Made by a program: the position numbers and the translations under genes. The notes beneath the pieces are model-generated. The model was not told the DNA's origin. It searched no databases and saw nothing but the letters and a program-made list of their open reading frames with translations. Shown in pieces: positions 7,972 to 13,894 of a DNA stretch of 13,894 bases; position 1 is the first letter of the stretch; every line of letters starts with the position of its first letter. The stretch lies in the NCBI GenBank assembly GCA_034408895.1, contig JAWXCI010000009.1, positions 1 to 13,894 on the forward strand, read 5' to 3'. Source of the stretch: UBA4660 sp034408895. GTDB lineage: Bacteria > Bacteroidota > Bacteroidia > Flavobacteriales_D > Sanyastnellaceae.

Positions 7972-8015
7972 AATGAGAAAGGCCATGATGTGAAAACATC
8001 ATGGCCTTTCTCATT
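7972..8015. terminator. Perfect 20-bp hairpin between convergent genes (bidirectional terminator)
   Basis: AATGAGAAAGGCCATGATGT (7972-7991), the four-base loop GAAA (7992-7995) and the exact reverse complement (7996-8015) form a perfect stem of 20 pairs. It lies 13 bases after the dehydrogenase stop and 16 bases from the aconitase stop, so it can serve both convergent genes. There is no long T-run beyond the stem; the A/T-rich stem base (CCTTTCTCATT) may substitute. GAAA is a stable GNRA loop when read on the plus strand. Confidence 0.75.
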
Positions 8016-8031
8016 ATGGATGCTGAGAAAA

Positions 8032-10299
8032 TTAATTCACTAAACTCTTCCTTATCAAATTCAAAGCGCCACCCGCCTTGAACCATTCAATCTGTTGAGC
8101 ATTATAAGTGTGGTTCACAGCTATCAAGTCTTTAATTCCATCCTCATGCACGAGCTCAAGATGAAGAGATTGTTCAGGTTCCATTGAAACAAGATCTGTG
8201 AAATTGATGACATCGTTCTCGCGGATTTTATCATAGTCTGCTTCATTGGCAAACGTGAGGGCAAGCATTCCCTGTTTTTTCAAATTGGTTTCATGAATAC
8301 GTGCAAAAGACTTTACTAGAATTGCACGAACACCCAAATGTCGCGGCTGCATAGCAGCATGTTCGCGCGAACTTCCTTCACCGTAATTATGATCGCCCAC
8401 CACTATGGTGGGAACTCCTGCGGCTTTGTATGCACGTTGCGTTGCAGGCACTTCTCCATACTCCCCGGTGAGCAGATTCTTCACTTTGTTTATCTCACCG
8501 TTGAAAAAATTCGTTGCCCCAATCAATGTGTTGTTTGAGATATTGTCAAGGTGGCCCCTGAAGCGAAGCCACGGCCCTGCCATAGAAATATGATCGGTGG
8601 TGCATTTGCCTTTGGCCTTGATAAGTACACGCGCTCCTGTGATATTTTTTCCATCCCACTCAGGGAATGGTGCAAGCAGTTGAAGGCGATCGCTTGTGGG
8701 TGCAACGTTAACGGGAACGTTGCTTCCATCTTCTGAAGGTGCCTGGTATCCCGCATCACCTACATCGAAACCGCGCGTTGGTAATTCTTCTCCGCTTGGT
8801 GGTTCAAGTTTAACCCGTTCGCCTTTATCATTTATTAATGTGTCGGTGATGGGATTGAAAGTGAGGTCGCCTGCTATGGCAAGTGCTGTGGTCAACTCTG
8901 GTGAAGCCACAAACGCAAGTGTGTTAGGGTTGCCATCGTTGCGGCTTTGGAAGTTTCGGTTGAATGAATGCACAATGGTATTGCGTTCCTTTTTCTCGGC
9001 ATCCACCCGCGCCCACATACCAATGCACGGTCCGCAAGCATTGGCAAAAACCTTGGCACCCATTTCATCAAATGTTTTGATGAAACCATCGCGCTCAATT
9101 GTGAAACGCACTTGCTCGCTTCCGGGAGTTATCGTGAATTCGGATTTTGGTTTCAGACCTTTTGCGTTCGCCTGTTTAGCGATGGATGCCGAACGCGAAA
9201 TGTCCTCGTAAGATGAATTGGTACATGAACCAATAAGTCCTACTTCAATTTTTGTCGGCCAGTCGTTCAGCGCTGCGGCTTCTTTCATTTTGGAAACCGG
9301 TGTGGCGAGGTCAGGCGTGAACGGACCATTGAGATGTGGTTCCAGTTCGCTCAAATTAATTTCAATCACTTCATCAAAATACTTTTCCGGGGAGAGATAA
9401 ACTTCGGCATCTCCGGTCAAATGTTGTTTGATGGAGTTGGCCATGTCGGCAATTATTGCACGTCCTGTTGCACGGAGGTAACGCTCCATACTTTCATCGT
9501 AACCGAAGGTAGAAGTGGTGGCACCTATTTCAGCGCCCATGTTGCAGATGGTTCCTTTGCCGGTGCAGGAAAGTGTTTTGGCACCGTCACCGAAATATTC
9601 CACGATTGCACCTGTTCCACCTTTTACGGTGAGGATGCCTGCCACTTTCAGGATCACATCTTTTGCCGATGTCCATCCGTTCATCTTACCCGTGAGTTTT
9701 ACACCGATGAGTTTCGGCCACTTGAGTTCCCATGCCATGCCGGCCATCACGTCCATGGCATCGGCACCACCCACACCGATAGCAATCATTCCTAATCCGC
9801 CTGCGTTCACAGTGTGTGAATCTGTTCCAATCATCATCCCGCCCGGGAAAGCGTAATTCTCAAGGACGACCTGATGAATAATTCCTGCACCGGGTTTCCA
9901 GAATCCAATTCCGTATTTGTCGGAAATGGAGGAAAGGAAATTGAATACTTCGTTGTTTTTGTTGAGTGATTCCTGCAAATCCTGCGAGGCGCTTACACGC
10001 GCCTGAATCAAATGGTCACAGTGAACGGTAGAGGGAACAGCCACCGTTTTTCTTCCTGCTTGCATAAATTGAAGTAAGGCCATTTGTGCGGTGGCATCTT
10101 GCATGGCCACACGATCGGGTGCAAAATCCACGTAGGATATTGAACGCTGCGCGGCTTCTTTAGCATCACCATTCCACAGGTGGGCATAAAGTATTTTTTC
10201 TGAAAGTGTAAGAGGGTTGCCGGTTATTTTTCGTGCCGCTTCTATGCGCAGCGGAATGCGGTTGTATACCGCTTTTATCATTTCAAGGTCGAAAATCAT
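8032..10299 (-). CDS. acn: Aconitate hydratase (mitochondrial-type aconitase)
   Basis: 755-residue [4Fe-4S] enzyme that interconverts citrate and isocitrate via cis-aconitate in the TCA cycle, in the cytoplasm. All expected landmarks are present: MQDATAQMALLQF (66-78), PSTVHCDHLIQ (89-99), IGTDSHTVNAGGLGMIAIGVGGADA (about 157-181), the cluster ligands Cys359 in GSCTNSSYED plus Cys422 and Cys425 in ACGPCIGMW, and the C-terminal swivel domain with VVGDHNYGEGSSREHAAMQPR (about 633-653) containing the catalytic Ser-Ser-Arg. Length and motifs match the mitochondrial aconitase class and not the larger bacterial AcnA or AcnB. The ATG at 10297-10299 gives a sensible N-terminus (MIFDLEMIKAVYNRIP). It is a single-gene unit, divergent from the ABC permease. 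No strong promoter match was found upstream. A short inverted repeat (AACGGA...TCCGTT) lies about 55-75 bases upstream. Confidence 0.97.
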   Translation of the reverse strand: MIFDLEMIKAVYNRIPLRIEAARKITGNPLTLSEKILYAHLWNGDAKEAAQRSISYVDFAPDRVAMQDATAQMALLQFMQAGRKTVAVPSTVHCDHLIQARVSASQDLQESLNKNNEVFNFLSSISDKYGIGFWKPGAGIIHQVVLENYAFPGGMMIGTDSHTVNAGGLGMIAIGVGGADAMDVMAGMAWELKWPKLIGVKLTGKMNGWTSAKDVILKVAGILTVKGGTGAIVEYFGDGAKTLSCTGKGTICNMGAEIGATTSTFGYDESMERYLRATGRAIIADMANSIKQHLTGDAEVYLSPEKYFDEVIEINLSELEPHLNGPFTPDLATPVSKMKEAAALNDWPTKIEVGLIGSCTNSSYEDISRSASIAKQANAKGLKPKSEFTITPGSEQVRFTIERDGFIKTFDEMGAKVFANACGPCIGMWARVDAEKKERNTIVHSFNRNFQSRNDGNPNTLAFVASPELTTALAIAGDLTFNPITDTLINDKGERVKLEPPSGEELPTRGFDVGDAGYQAPSEDGSNVPVNVAPTSDRLQLLAPFPEWDGKNITGARVLIKAKGKCTTDHISMAGPWLRFRGHLDNISNNTLIGATNFFNGEINKVKNLLTGEYGEVPATQRAYKAAGVPTIVVGDHNYGEGSSREHAAMQPRHLGVRAILVKSFARIHETNLKKQGMLALTFANEADYDKIRENDVINFTDLVSMEPEQSLHLELVHEDGIKDLIAVNHTYNAQQIEWFKAGGALNLIRKSLVN

Positions 10300-10428
10300 G
10301 TGCTGAAATTGGGTGGTTTTGTTGCAGGCGCGAATGTAATCCGTGCGTTTGGCAAACGGAGTTTATCGCTTCCGTTAAAAACTCACAAGGTGCCCTTCAT
10401 CCGCGAAAAACGTAACTACCCAACATCA

Positions 10429-10463
10429 TTGAAGCTGTAATAAGAACGGTAATAATACTTTTG
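10429..10463 (+). promoter_or_regulatory. Candidate Bacteroidota promoter for the ABC permease
   Basis: TACTTTTG at 10456-10463 is an exact match to the -7 consensus TAnnTTTG. A TTG at 10429-10431 lies 24 bases upstream, one base longer than the usual 17-23. The start codon is at 10496, so the leader would be roughly 25-30 bases. Confidence 0.45.
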
Positions 10464-10468
10464 GTGAC

Positions 10469-10485
10469 CACATCAAAAAGATGTG
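10469..10485 (+). promoter_or_regulatory. Small stem-loop at the predicted 5' end of the permease mRNA
   Basis: CACATC (10469-10474), loop AAAAA, GATGTG (10480-10485): a perfect six-pair stem placed between the predicted -7 element and the ATG. It would sit at or very near the 5' end of the transcript. A role in mRNA stability or translation is only inferred. Confidence 0.3.
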
Positions 10486-10495
10486 AATAAATTTC

Positions 10496-11742
10496 ATGAC
10501 CCTCATCAATTCAGCAACACGGGAAAACATTCGCATTGCATTTGGCGCCATCCGAAGCCAGAAACTGCGCGCCATCCTTACCATGTCCATTATTGCGGTT
10601 GGCATTATGTGCCTGGTGGGCATCATCACCATTACCAGTGCCATGGAGAACAAAATCAACAGCGAGTTTTCCACGCTGGGCAGTAACACCTTTACTGTGT
10701 ATTCGGCCAATTCGAGGTACGATGGCGGCCACGGTGGCGAGCAGAAAAAATCGTATGGTGTTTTCAGTTACGAAGAAGCGAAAAATTTTACGGAAAGATT
10801 TAAGTACGATGCCTACATCTCGATGTCGGCCTTTGGCGGAATGATGGTGGTGAAGAACGGAAGCAAAAAGACTAACCCGAACATAACTCTACTCGGTTGT
10901 GATAACGGGTACTTCGCGCTTTCGAGCTACGAAATTGATGCCGGTCGAAATTTCTCGATGAATGAAATGGAGCATGGCAGCAATGTGGTCATCTTAGGCA
11001 AAGACATCACTGACAAAGTTTTCGAATCATCTCAAAATCCAATAGGGCTTGAGGTGACTCTTGGCGACCAGAAATATCTTGTAATAGGAACACTTTTGCC
11101 CAAAGGCAACACCTTCGGAATGGCGGGCGATAACCAGTGCATGATTCCCATCAGCAACCTCCGCAAGAATTTCGCTGGAAGCCATACGGAATACGCCATC
11201 AATGTGCGGGTGAAGAATGCAGATCAACTTGACAATGCGGTGAGCGAAGCGAAAGGAGTTTTGCGCCAGGTGAGGAAAGACAAACCGGGAGAAAGCGATT
11301 CGTTCGAAATTGAAATGAGTGACAGTCTGGTGGAGGAATTAACCAGCATGACTTCCTCCCTTACCACTGGTGCATCGGTTATCGGCATCATCACATTATT
11401 GAGTGCGGGCATTGGGTTGATGAACATCATGCTCGTTTCTGTTTCTGAACGAACTCGTGAAATTGGCACCGCAAATCCGTGGGTGCGGCATCTAAAACTA
11501 TTCGAATGCAATTTCTTATCGAGTCCATAGTGATTGGACAACTGGGAGGTGCTTTGGGAATCATCCTGGGAATTCTGGTAGGAAACCTTCTTGCCATGAT
11601 GCTCACTTTCGACTTCACCATTCCATGGATGTGGATGATTATAGGCGTGACGCTTTGTTTTATTGTGAGCGTGATGTCGGGGTATTATCCTGCAAGAAAG
11701 GCTGCTCGACTTGACCCGATTGAGGCGTTGAGGTACGAGTAG
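10496..11742 (+). pseudogene. MacB/FtsX-type ABC transporter permease, broken by a one-base frameshift
   Basis: Two overlapping frames (10496-11530 and the frame ending at 11742) make one permease. The first frame holds the N-terminal membrane helix (ILTMSIIAVGIMCLVGIITI), a large MacB-type periplasmic domain (about 50-280) and the first FtsX helix with MLVSVSERTREIGT, residue 325. The second frame resumes with MGAASKTIRMQFLIESI, two more membrane helices and the typical ending SGYYPARKAARLDPIEALRYE. Adding one C to the CC at 11469-11470 restores TRKSVGAASKTI, the expected family sequence, and gives 415 residues, a normal MacB permease length. Family members work with an ATPase in exporting peptides, lipoproteins or drugs, or as mechanotransmission complexes; no ATPase gene is in the window. 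It may be a real lesion or a sequencing or assembly error. The rest of the reading frame shows no decay. Confidence 0.85.
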
Positions 11743-11855
11743 GTAGTTTGTAGCTGGTGCTGGTAGCCTGCGGTCTTCAGTGATTCCATATAATCTGTTC
11801 ATTAGACCGTTTTCATAATTCACACTTCGGCTTCGTTGGAAATAAATTGGAGGAC

Positions 11856-11959
11856 AAGAGGCTGTCTCAAAAGCAATAAATCTCGTCCCGAAGCTTCGGG
11901 ATGAGATATTTTTTCAGGTGCTTTTGAGACAACCTCTTTATTGCTTTTGAGACATCCTC
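11856..11959. repeat. Nested inverted-repeat cluster with three copies of a 20-base motif
   Basis: AAGAGGCTGTCTCAAAAGCA (11856-11875) recurs inverted at 11919-11938 with one difference (19 of 20). A third copy, inverted, lies at 11942-11959; with the adjoining TTTATT at 11936-11941 it matches the first copy plus its AATAAA extension. The two inverted copies therefore form a direct tandem of about 23 bases. The outer arms enclose a second palindrome (11880-11907). The arrangement resembles a small palindromic or MITE-like element. No target-site duplication is visible, and no transposase is near. Confidence 0.6.
11880..11914 (+). terminator. Rho-independent terminator after the ABC permease
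   Basis: ATCTCGTCCCGA, loop AGCT, TCGGGATGAGAT (11880-11907): a 12-pair stem, one pair being G-U in RNA. It is followed by A and six Ts (11909-11914). On the minus strand the same stem is followed by TTTATT, so weak function in that direction is possible for the gene ending at 12105. It is the inner palindrome of the repeat cluster. Confidence 0.75.
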
Positions 11960-12104
11960 GATGAGTTCAAGAATGATTTTCGAAACAGGAAGCATTGGAT
12001 TTAGGAATTGTTTTGAATTATGAAAGGGGTCTAATGAATATCGGGGTTGTACAACATTGACTTTCTGTTGTGAGAAGCCGTGGTGTTCATTCGGCAGGCA
12101 GGCT

Positions 12105-13373
12105 TTATTCTTTCACGAATTTCAAGTTGTGCGATTCGCTTTCCGTTGCAATTGAAACGAAGTACATGCCAACTGGAAGTTGTTCGATCTGGATTTGCTT
12201 TTTCTTTTCTCCGGCTGACCAGGTGGTGGTGAGTTTTGTTTGGCCGATGGAGTTTAGGATTTCAATAGATGCATTTTGGTTCAAGAAAGGTTTTGTTTCG
12301 AGGGTTATGAAATCGGATGATGGATTTGGAAAAATTTCGACATCAGACATAACCAATTCCTGCACACTCACTGGAAGCGGAAACATCTCCCCACCGCCAT
12401 TCAACGTCCTCCAAATGCCACCCCCGCCACTCACTGCATAACACACGTTTTCAGAAGGGCAATACACATCGCGTATTTCAGGGGAGTAACATTCGCTACA
12501 TGTGAATTCATATTCCTGATAATTCCATGTTTCGCCACTGTCTGTTGTTTTTAAGAATGAGTATTGATTCGGATACCATGGTTGACCAACGCAATAGGCG
12601 GTAGATTGATTGACAAAAACAATGGAACGCAGGGCGTAAATCTCGTTTAAATCCTGTATTTGCCAATCTCCTAGTAACCCATTTCGGCTTGCAACGAAGC
12701 CGAAGTTTTGCCATGTTTCCTCATTGAGACCAATACCACAGATAAGCGCGGAGGTGTCAGTAGGTGAATATGTAAACTCAATTGGCGAACGTCCATCGAA
12801 ACTAAACACTTCTGGTTCCCATGACTCAGCGCAATTGGTTGATGACAAAATATCACCACTGAGCATTTTTATTGCGCAGGAATCAACTTTCAGCAGACTG
12901 ATACCTCCGAATTCTTCCTGTTCGTTCCATGAATAACCCCCGTCAGTTGTCTTTGCGAAGAAAAGGCCTCCATTACCGAAACACCCAAAACCGATTTCAT
13001 TGTCTTCAAAAACAATACTTTTGAATTGCAGCCACTCTGAATCAGGATTTGGGTAGAACCAAGTGTAGCCACCGTCAATTGTTTTGAGAATGTTCCCGTA
13101 AGTACTCACGTAGCCCACACTGTCGGAAGGGAAGTACACATCATAAAAGTAATTTGCTTCTTCGGAATAAACTACTGTCCATGTAACTCCGTAGTCAGAT
13201 GTACGCAAAATGAAGTTATCAGGACTGCAATATCCAGTAATAAACCCTGTGCTGTCATTGGTAAAAAACAGAGAGTAATAGCTGCAATTGTTATCATAGG
13301 CCATCAGTTGCCATTGGGCTTTGAACGATGGTGCATGAAGTAGGAACAGGATTCCGCAAAATAAATTTCTCAT
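12105..13373 (-). CDS. YCF48/BNR-like beta-propeller protein with T9SS sorting domain
   Basis: 422-residue secreted protein. A signal peptide occupies 1-20 (MRNLFCGILFLLHAPSFKAQ). Residues about 25-330 are a sortilin/YCF48-like propeller with repeated Asp-box-like S/T-x-D-x-G-x-T-W motifs: RTSDYGVTW (57-65), KTIDGGYTW (97-105), KTTDGGYSW (141-149) and KTTDSGETW (275-283). Residues about 345-422 are a type-A T9SS sorting domain (VEIFPNPSSDFITLET ... GEKKKQIQIEQLPVGMYFVSI ... LKFVKE). It is therefore expected on the cell surface or in the medium; ligand and function are unknown. The block RDVYCPSENVCYAVSG through LNGGGEMFPLPVSVQ (301-338) is shared with the neighbouring gene upstream. The ATG at 13373 is just 15 bases past the upstream hairpin terminator, leaving no room for a separate promoter between them. 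Confidence 0.85.
   Translation of the reverse strand: MRNLFCGILFLLHAPSFKAQWQLMAYDNNCSYYSLFFTNDSTGFITGYCSPDNFILRTSDYGVTWTVVYSEEANYFYDVYFPSDSVGYVSTYGNILKTIDGGYTWFYPNPDSEWLQFKSIVFEDNEIGFGCFGNGGLFFAKTTDGGYSWNEQEEFGGISLLKVDSCAIKMLSGDILSSTNCAESWEPEVFSFDGRSPIEFTYSPTDTSALICGIGLNEETWQNFGFVASRNGLLGDWQIQDLNEIYALRSIVFVNQSTAYCVGQPWYPNQYSFLKTTDSGETWNYQEYEFTCSECYSPEIRDVYCPSENVCYAVSGGGGIWRTLNGGGEMFPLPVSVQELVMSDVEIFPNPSSDFITLETKPFLNQNASIEILNSIGQTKLTTTWSAGEKKKQIQIEQLPVGMYFVSIATESESHNLKFVKE
12359..12470 (-). repeat. Direct repeat, copy 1, within the YCF48-like gene
   Basis: This 112-base segment aligns without gaps to 13684-13795, offset 1325. The two ends are identical (12359-12395, 37 bases; 12448-12470, 23 bases) and the middle is diverged, with roughly half the bases changed by my count. 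It encodes VYCPSENVCYAVSG through FPLPVSVQ, the link between propeller and sorting domain. Confidence 0.85.
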
Positions 13374-13374
13374 G

Positions 13375-13389
13375 TCATAGTGACTATGA
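13375..13389. repeat. Short inverted repeat directly upstream of the YCF48-like gene
   Basis: TCATAGT, one base, ACTATGA (13375-13389): perfect seven-base arms that fill the space between the hairpin terminator and the ATG at 13373. It could be an operator or leader hairpin, or chance. Confidence 0.3.
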
Positions 13390-13421
13390 AAACCGATGGC
13401 CGCTGCGCGGCCACCGGTTTT
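13389..13421 (-). terminator. Hairpin terminator between the two T9SS cargo genes
   Basis: Left arm 13389-13403 and right arm 13407-13421 pair over 15 positions with one mismatch (A13396 against C13414) and a three-base loop. The stem is GC-rich (TGGCCGC/GCGGCCA) with AAAACCG/CGGTTTT at its base, giving a short T-run on either strand. It lies 8 bases past the stop of the upstream minus-strand gene, as expected for its terminator. Confidence 0.7.
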
Positions 13422-13429
13422 TGTTTATG

Positions 13430-13792
13430 TCATTGTTTTACAAACCACTGAGTCAAAACACCCGTTCTGTTGGTCACCCGAATAAGGTAACAACCATTTG
13501 CCAGATCATTCAAATCAAGTGTTGTTACAGGCCCGGAAGAAGTACAGGTAAAAACTATTCGGCCAATGTTGTCAATCACATTGATGCAACTACCTGAAAC
13601 AAATTCTGAGGGTAGTGTCACATCTATCATCCCATCGGTTGGAACAGGAAACAGAGAAAGTTGATTCTCAATTGATATTTCCGCCTGCACACTCACTGGA
13701 AGCGGAAACATCTCCCCACCTCCATTTAGCGTTCGGTAAATCAAGCCGTCACCGGAAACCGCATAGCAAACATTTTCAGAAGGGCAATACAC
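13430..13792 (-). CDS. 3' part of a T9SS cargo gene, paralogue of its neighbour (5' end broken or beyond window)
   Basis: Encodes about 120 residues: the last propeller/linker segment (VYCPSENVCYAVSG ... LNGGGEMFPLPVSVQ) and a full T9SS sorting domain (LSLFPVPTDGMIDVTLPSE ... LDLNDLANGCYLIRVTNRTG ... QWFVKQ). There is no signal peptide. The only possible start in this frame is GTG at 13790-13792, inside a segment homologous to the middle of the neighbour. The open frame runs back to a TGA at 13853-13855 without an ATG. Most likely this is the tail of a larger propeller protein whose upstream frame is shifted or whose beginning is outside the window; a genuine short protein is unlikely. The sorting domain differs strongly from the neighbour's although the preceding block is almost the same. 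Confidence 0.7.
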   Translation of the reverse strand: MYCPSENVCYAVSGDGLIYRTLNGGGEMFPLPVSVQAEISIENQLSLFPVPTDGMIDVTLPSEFVSGSCINVIDNIGRIVFTCTSSGPVTTLDLNDLANGCYLIRVTNRTGVLTQWFVKQ

Positions 13793-13795
13793 ATC
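13684..13795 (-). repeat. Direct repeat, copy 2, within the partial T9SS gene
   Basis: Partner of 12359-12470 at a constant offset of 1325. The ends 13684-13720 and 13773-13795 are identical to copy 1, base for base. It codes for the same linker in the paralogous gene. Confidence 0.85.
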
Positions 13796-13894
13796 ATGTG
13801 TAAGTATTCGGTAAAAACGGTTTATTCTCTGGTTCCAACAGATGGATTTTCTTCAAGCGGTGGATATGTGACCAACAAAGGACAGTTGAGGAAT

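Larger units (their letters stand above)
11743..12104. other. Non-coding gap between permease and YCF48-like gene
   Basis: 362 bases without a credible gene. It starts with a GTAG/GCTG-rich low-complexity stretch (about 11742-11770), then holds the nested palindrome and terminator (11856-11959, listed separately). Its last part is plain A/T-rich sequence with a ten-base palindrome GTTGTACAAC (12046-12055) and a CGGCAGGCAGG motif just beyond the 3' end of the minus-strand gene. Confidence 0.7.

Noticed and set aside
8696..9211. 171-codon open frame on the plus strand inside aconitase
   Set aside because: It is antisense to a fully conserved aconitase coding region, shows low-complexity, family-less sequence and has no signal of its own.
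9334..9856. Overlapping plus-strand open frames (153 and 113 codons) inside aconitase
   Set aside because: Shadow frames of aconitase; the sense-strand protein is intact and conserved throughout.
10300..10440. Promoter for aconitase on the minus strand
   Set aside because: No TTG plus TAnnTTTG pair with acceptable spacing was found, only a short AACGGA/TCCGTT inverted repeat.
11224..11823. 199-codon minus-strand open frame over the permease 3' half
   Set aside because: Antisense to recognisable FtsX/MacB sequence in both pieces of the frameshifted permease; no recognisable family.
12046..12071. ACAAC/GTTGT hairpin as terminator of the YCF48-like gene
   Set aside because: Only five base pairs per stem and no T-run on the minus strand; too weak to call.
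11743..12104. CRISPR-like array from the repeated TGTCTCAAAAGCA motif
   Set aside because: Only three copies, two inverted relative to the first, without regular spacers or cas genes.
1..13894. tRNA, rRNA, riboswitch, integrase, toxin-antitoxin or defence genes
   Set aside because: Reading both strands by eye gave no recognisable candidates; small structured RNAs cannot be excluded without a covariance-model search.

Overview
The window reads as a piece of a Bacteroidota chromosome, probably from an environmental member of Flavobacteriales, Chitinophagales or a relative. Three products end in type IX secretion (T9SS, Por) C-terminal sorting domains. One outer-envelope protein combines TPR, PD40, OmpA-like and DUF1573 regions. 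Start codons lack strong Shine-Dalgarno sequences, and two candidate promoters resemble the Bacteroidota TTTG / TAnnTTTG consensus. A lipid A enzyme (LpxB) shows a Gram-negative envelope. No rRNA, tRNA, CRISPR array, integrase or transposase gene is visible.

Layout. Positions 22-4057 (minus strand) hold a compact four-gene cluster, in transcription order: a two-domain 3-hydroxyacyl-CoA dehydrogenase, a TsaC/YrdC threonylcarbamoyl-AMP synthase (4-base overlap), LpxB (10-base gap) and a secreted SpoIID/LytB-type protein (46-base gap). A 62-base spacer separates it from a divergent plus-strand gene (4120-6408) for the TPR-PD40-OmpA-DUF1573 protein. It is followed by a secreted PQQ-type aldose/sorbosone dehydrogenase with a T9SS tail (6540-7958). 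That gene converges on a mitochondrial-type aconitase (8032-10299, minus), with a perfect 20-bp hairpin between them.

Divergent from aconitase is a MacB/FtsX-type ABC permease (10496-11742) whose frame is broken by one missing base near 11469. A 362-base non-coding gap follows. It carries a nested palindrome that includes a convincing terminator and three copies of a 20-base repeat. The window ends with two tandem minus-strand T9SS cargo genes: a complete YCF48/BNR-like propeller protein (12105-13373) and the 3' end of a paralogue (13430-13792). They share a nearly unchanged block just before otherwise divergent sorting domains. A hairpin terminator sits between them.

Most genes are housekeeping or envelope functions: fatty-acid/acyl-CoA metabolism, tRNA t6A, lipid A, TCA cycle, peptidoglycan-facing outer-membrane proteins and T9SS-exported proteins. 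I see no strong evidence for an undescribed defence or mobile system. The observations most worth checking are the internal OmpA-like domain capped by DUF1573, the nested palindrome cluster, the shared pre-sorting-domain block and the single-base break in the permease.
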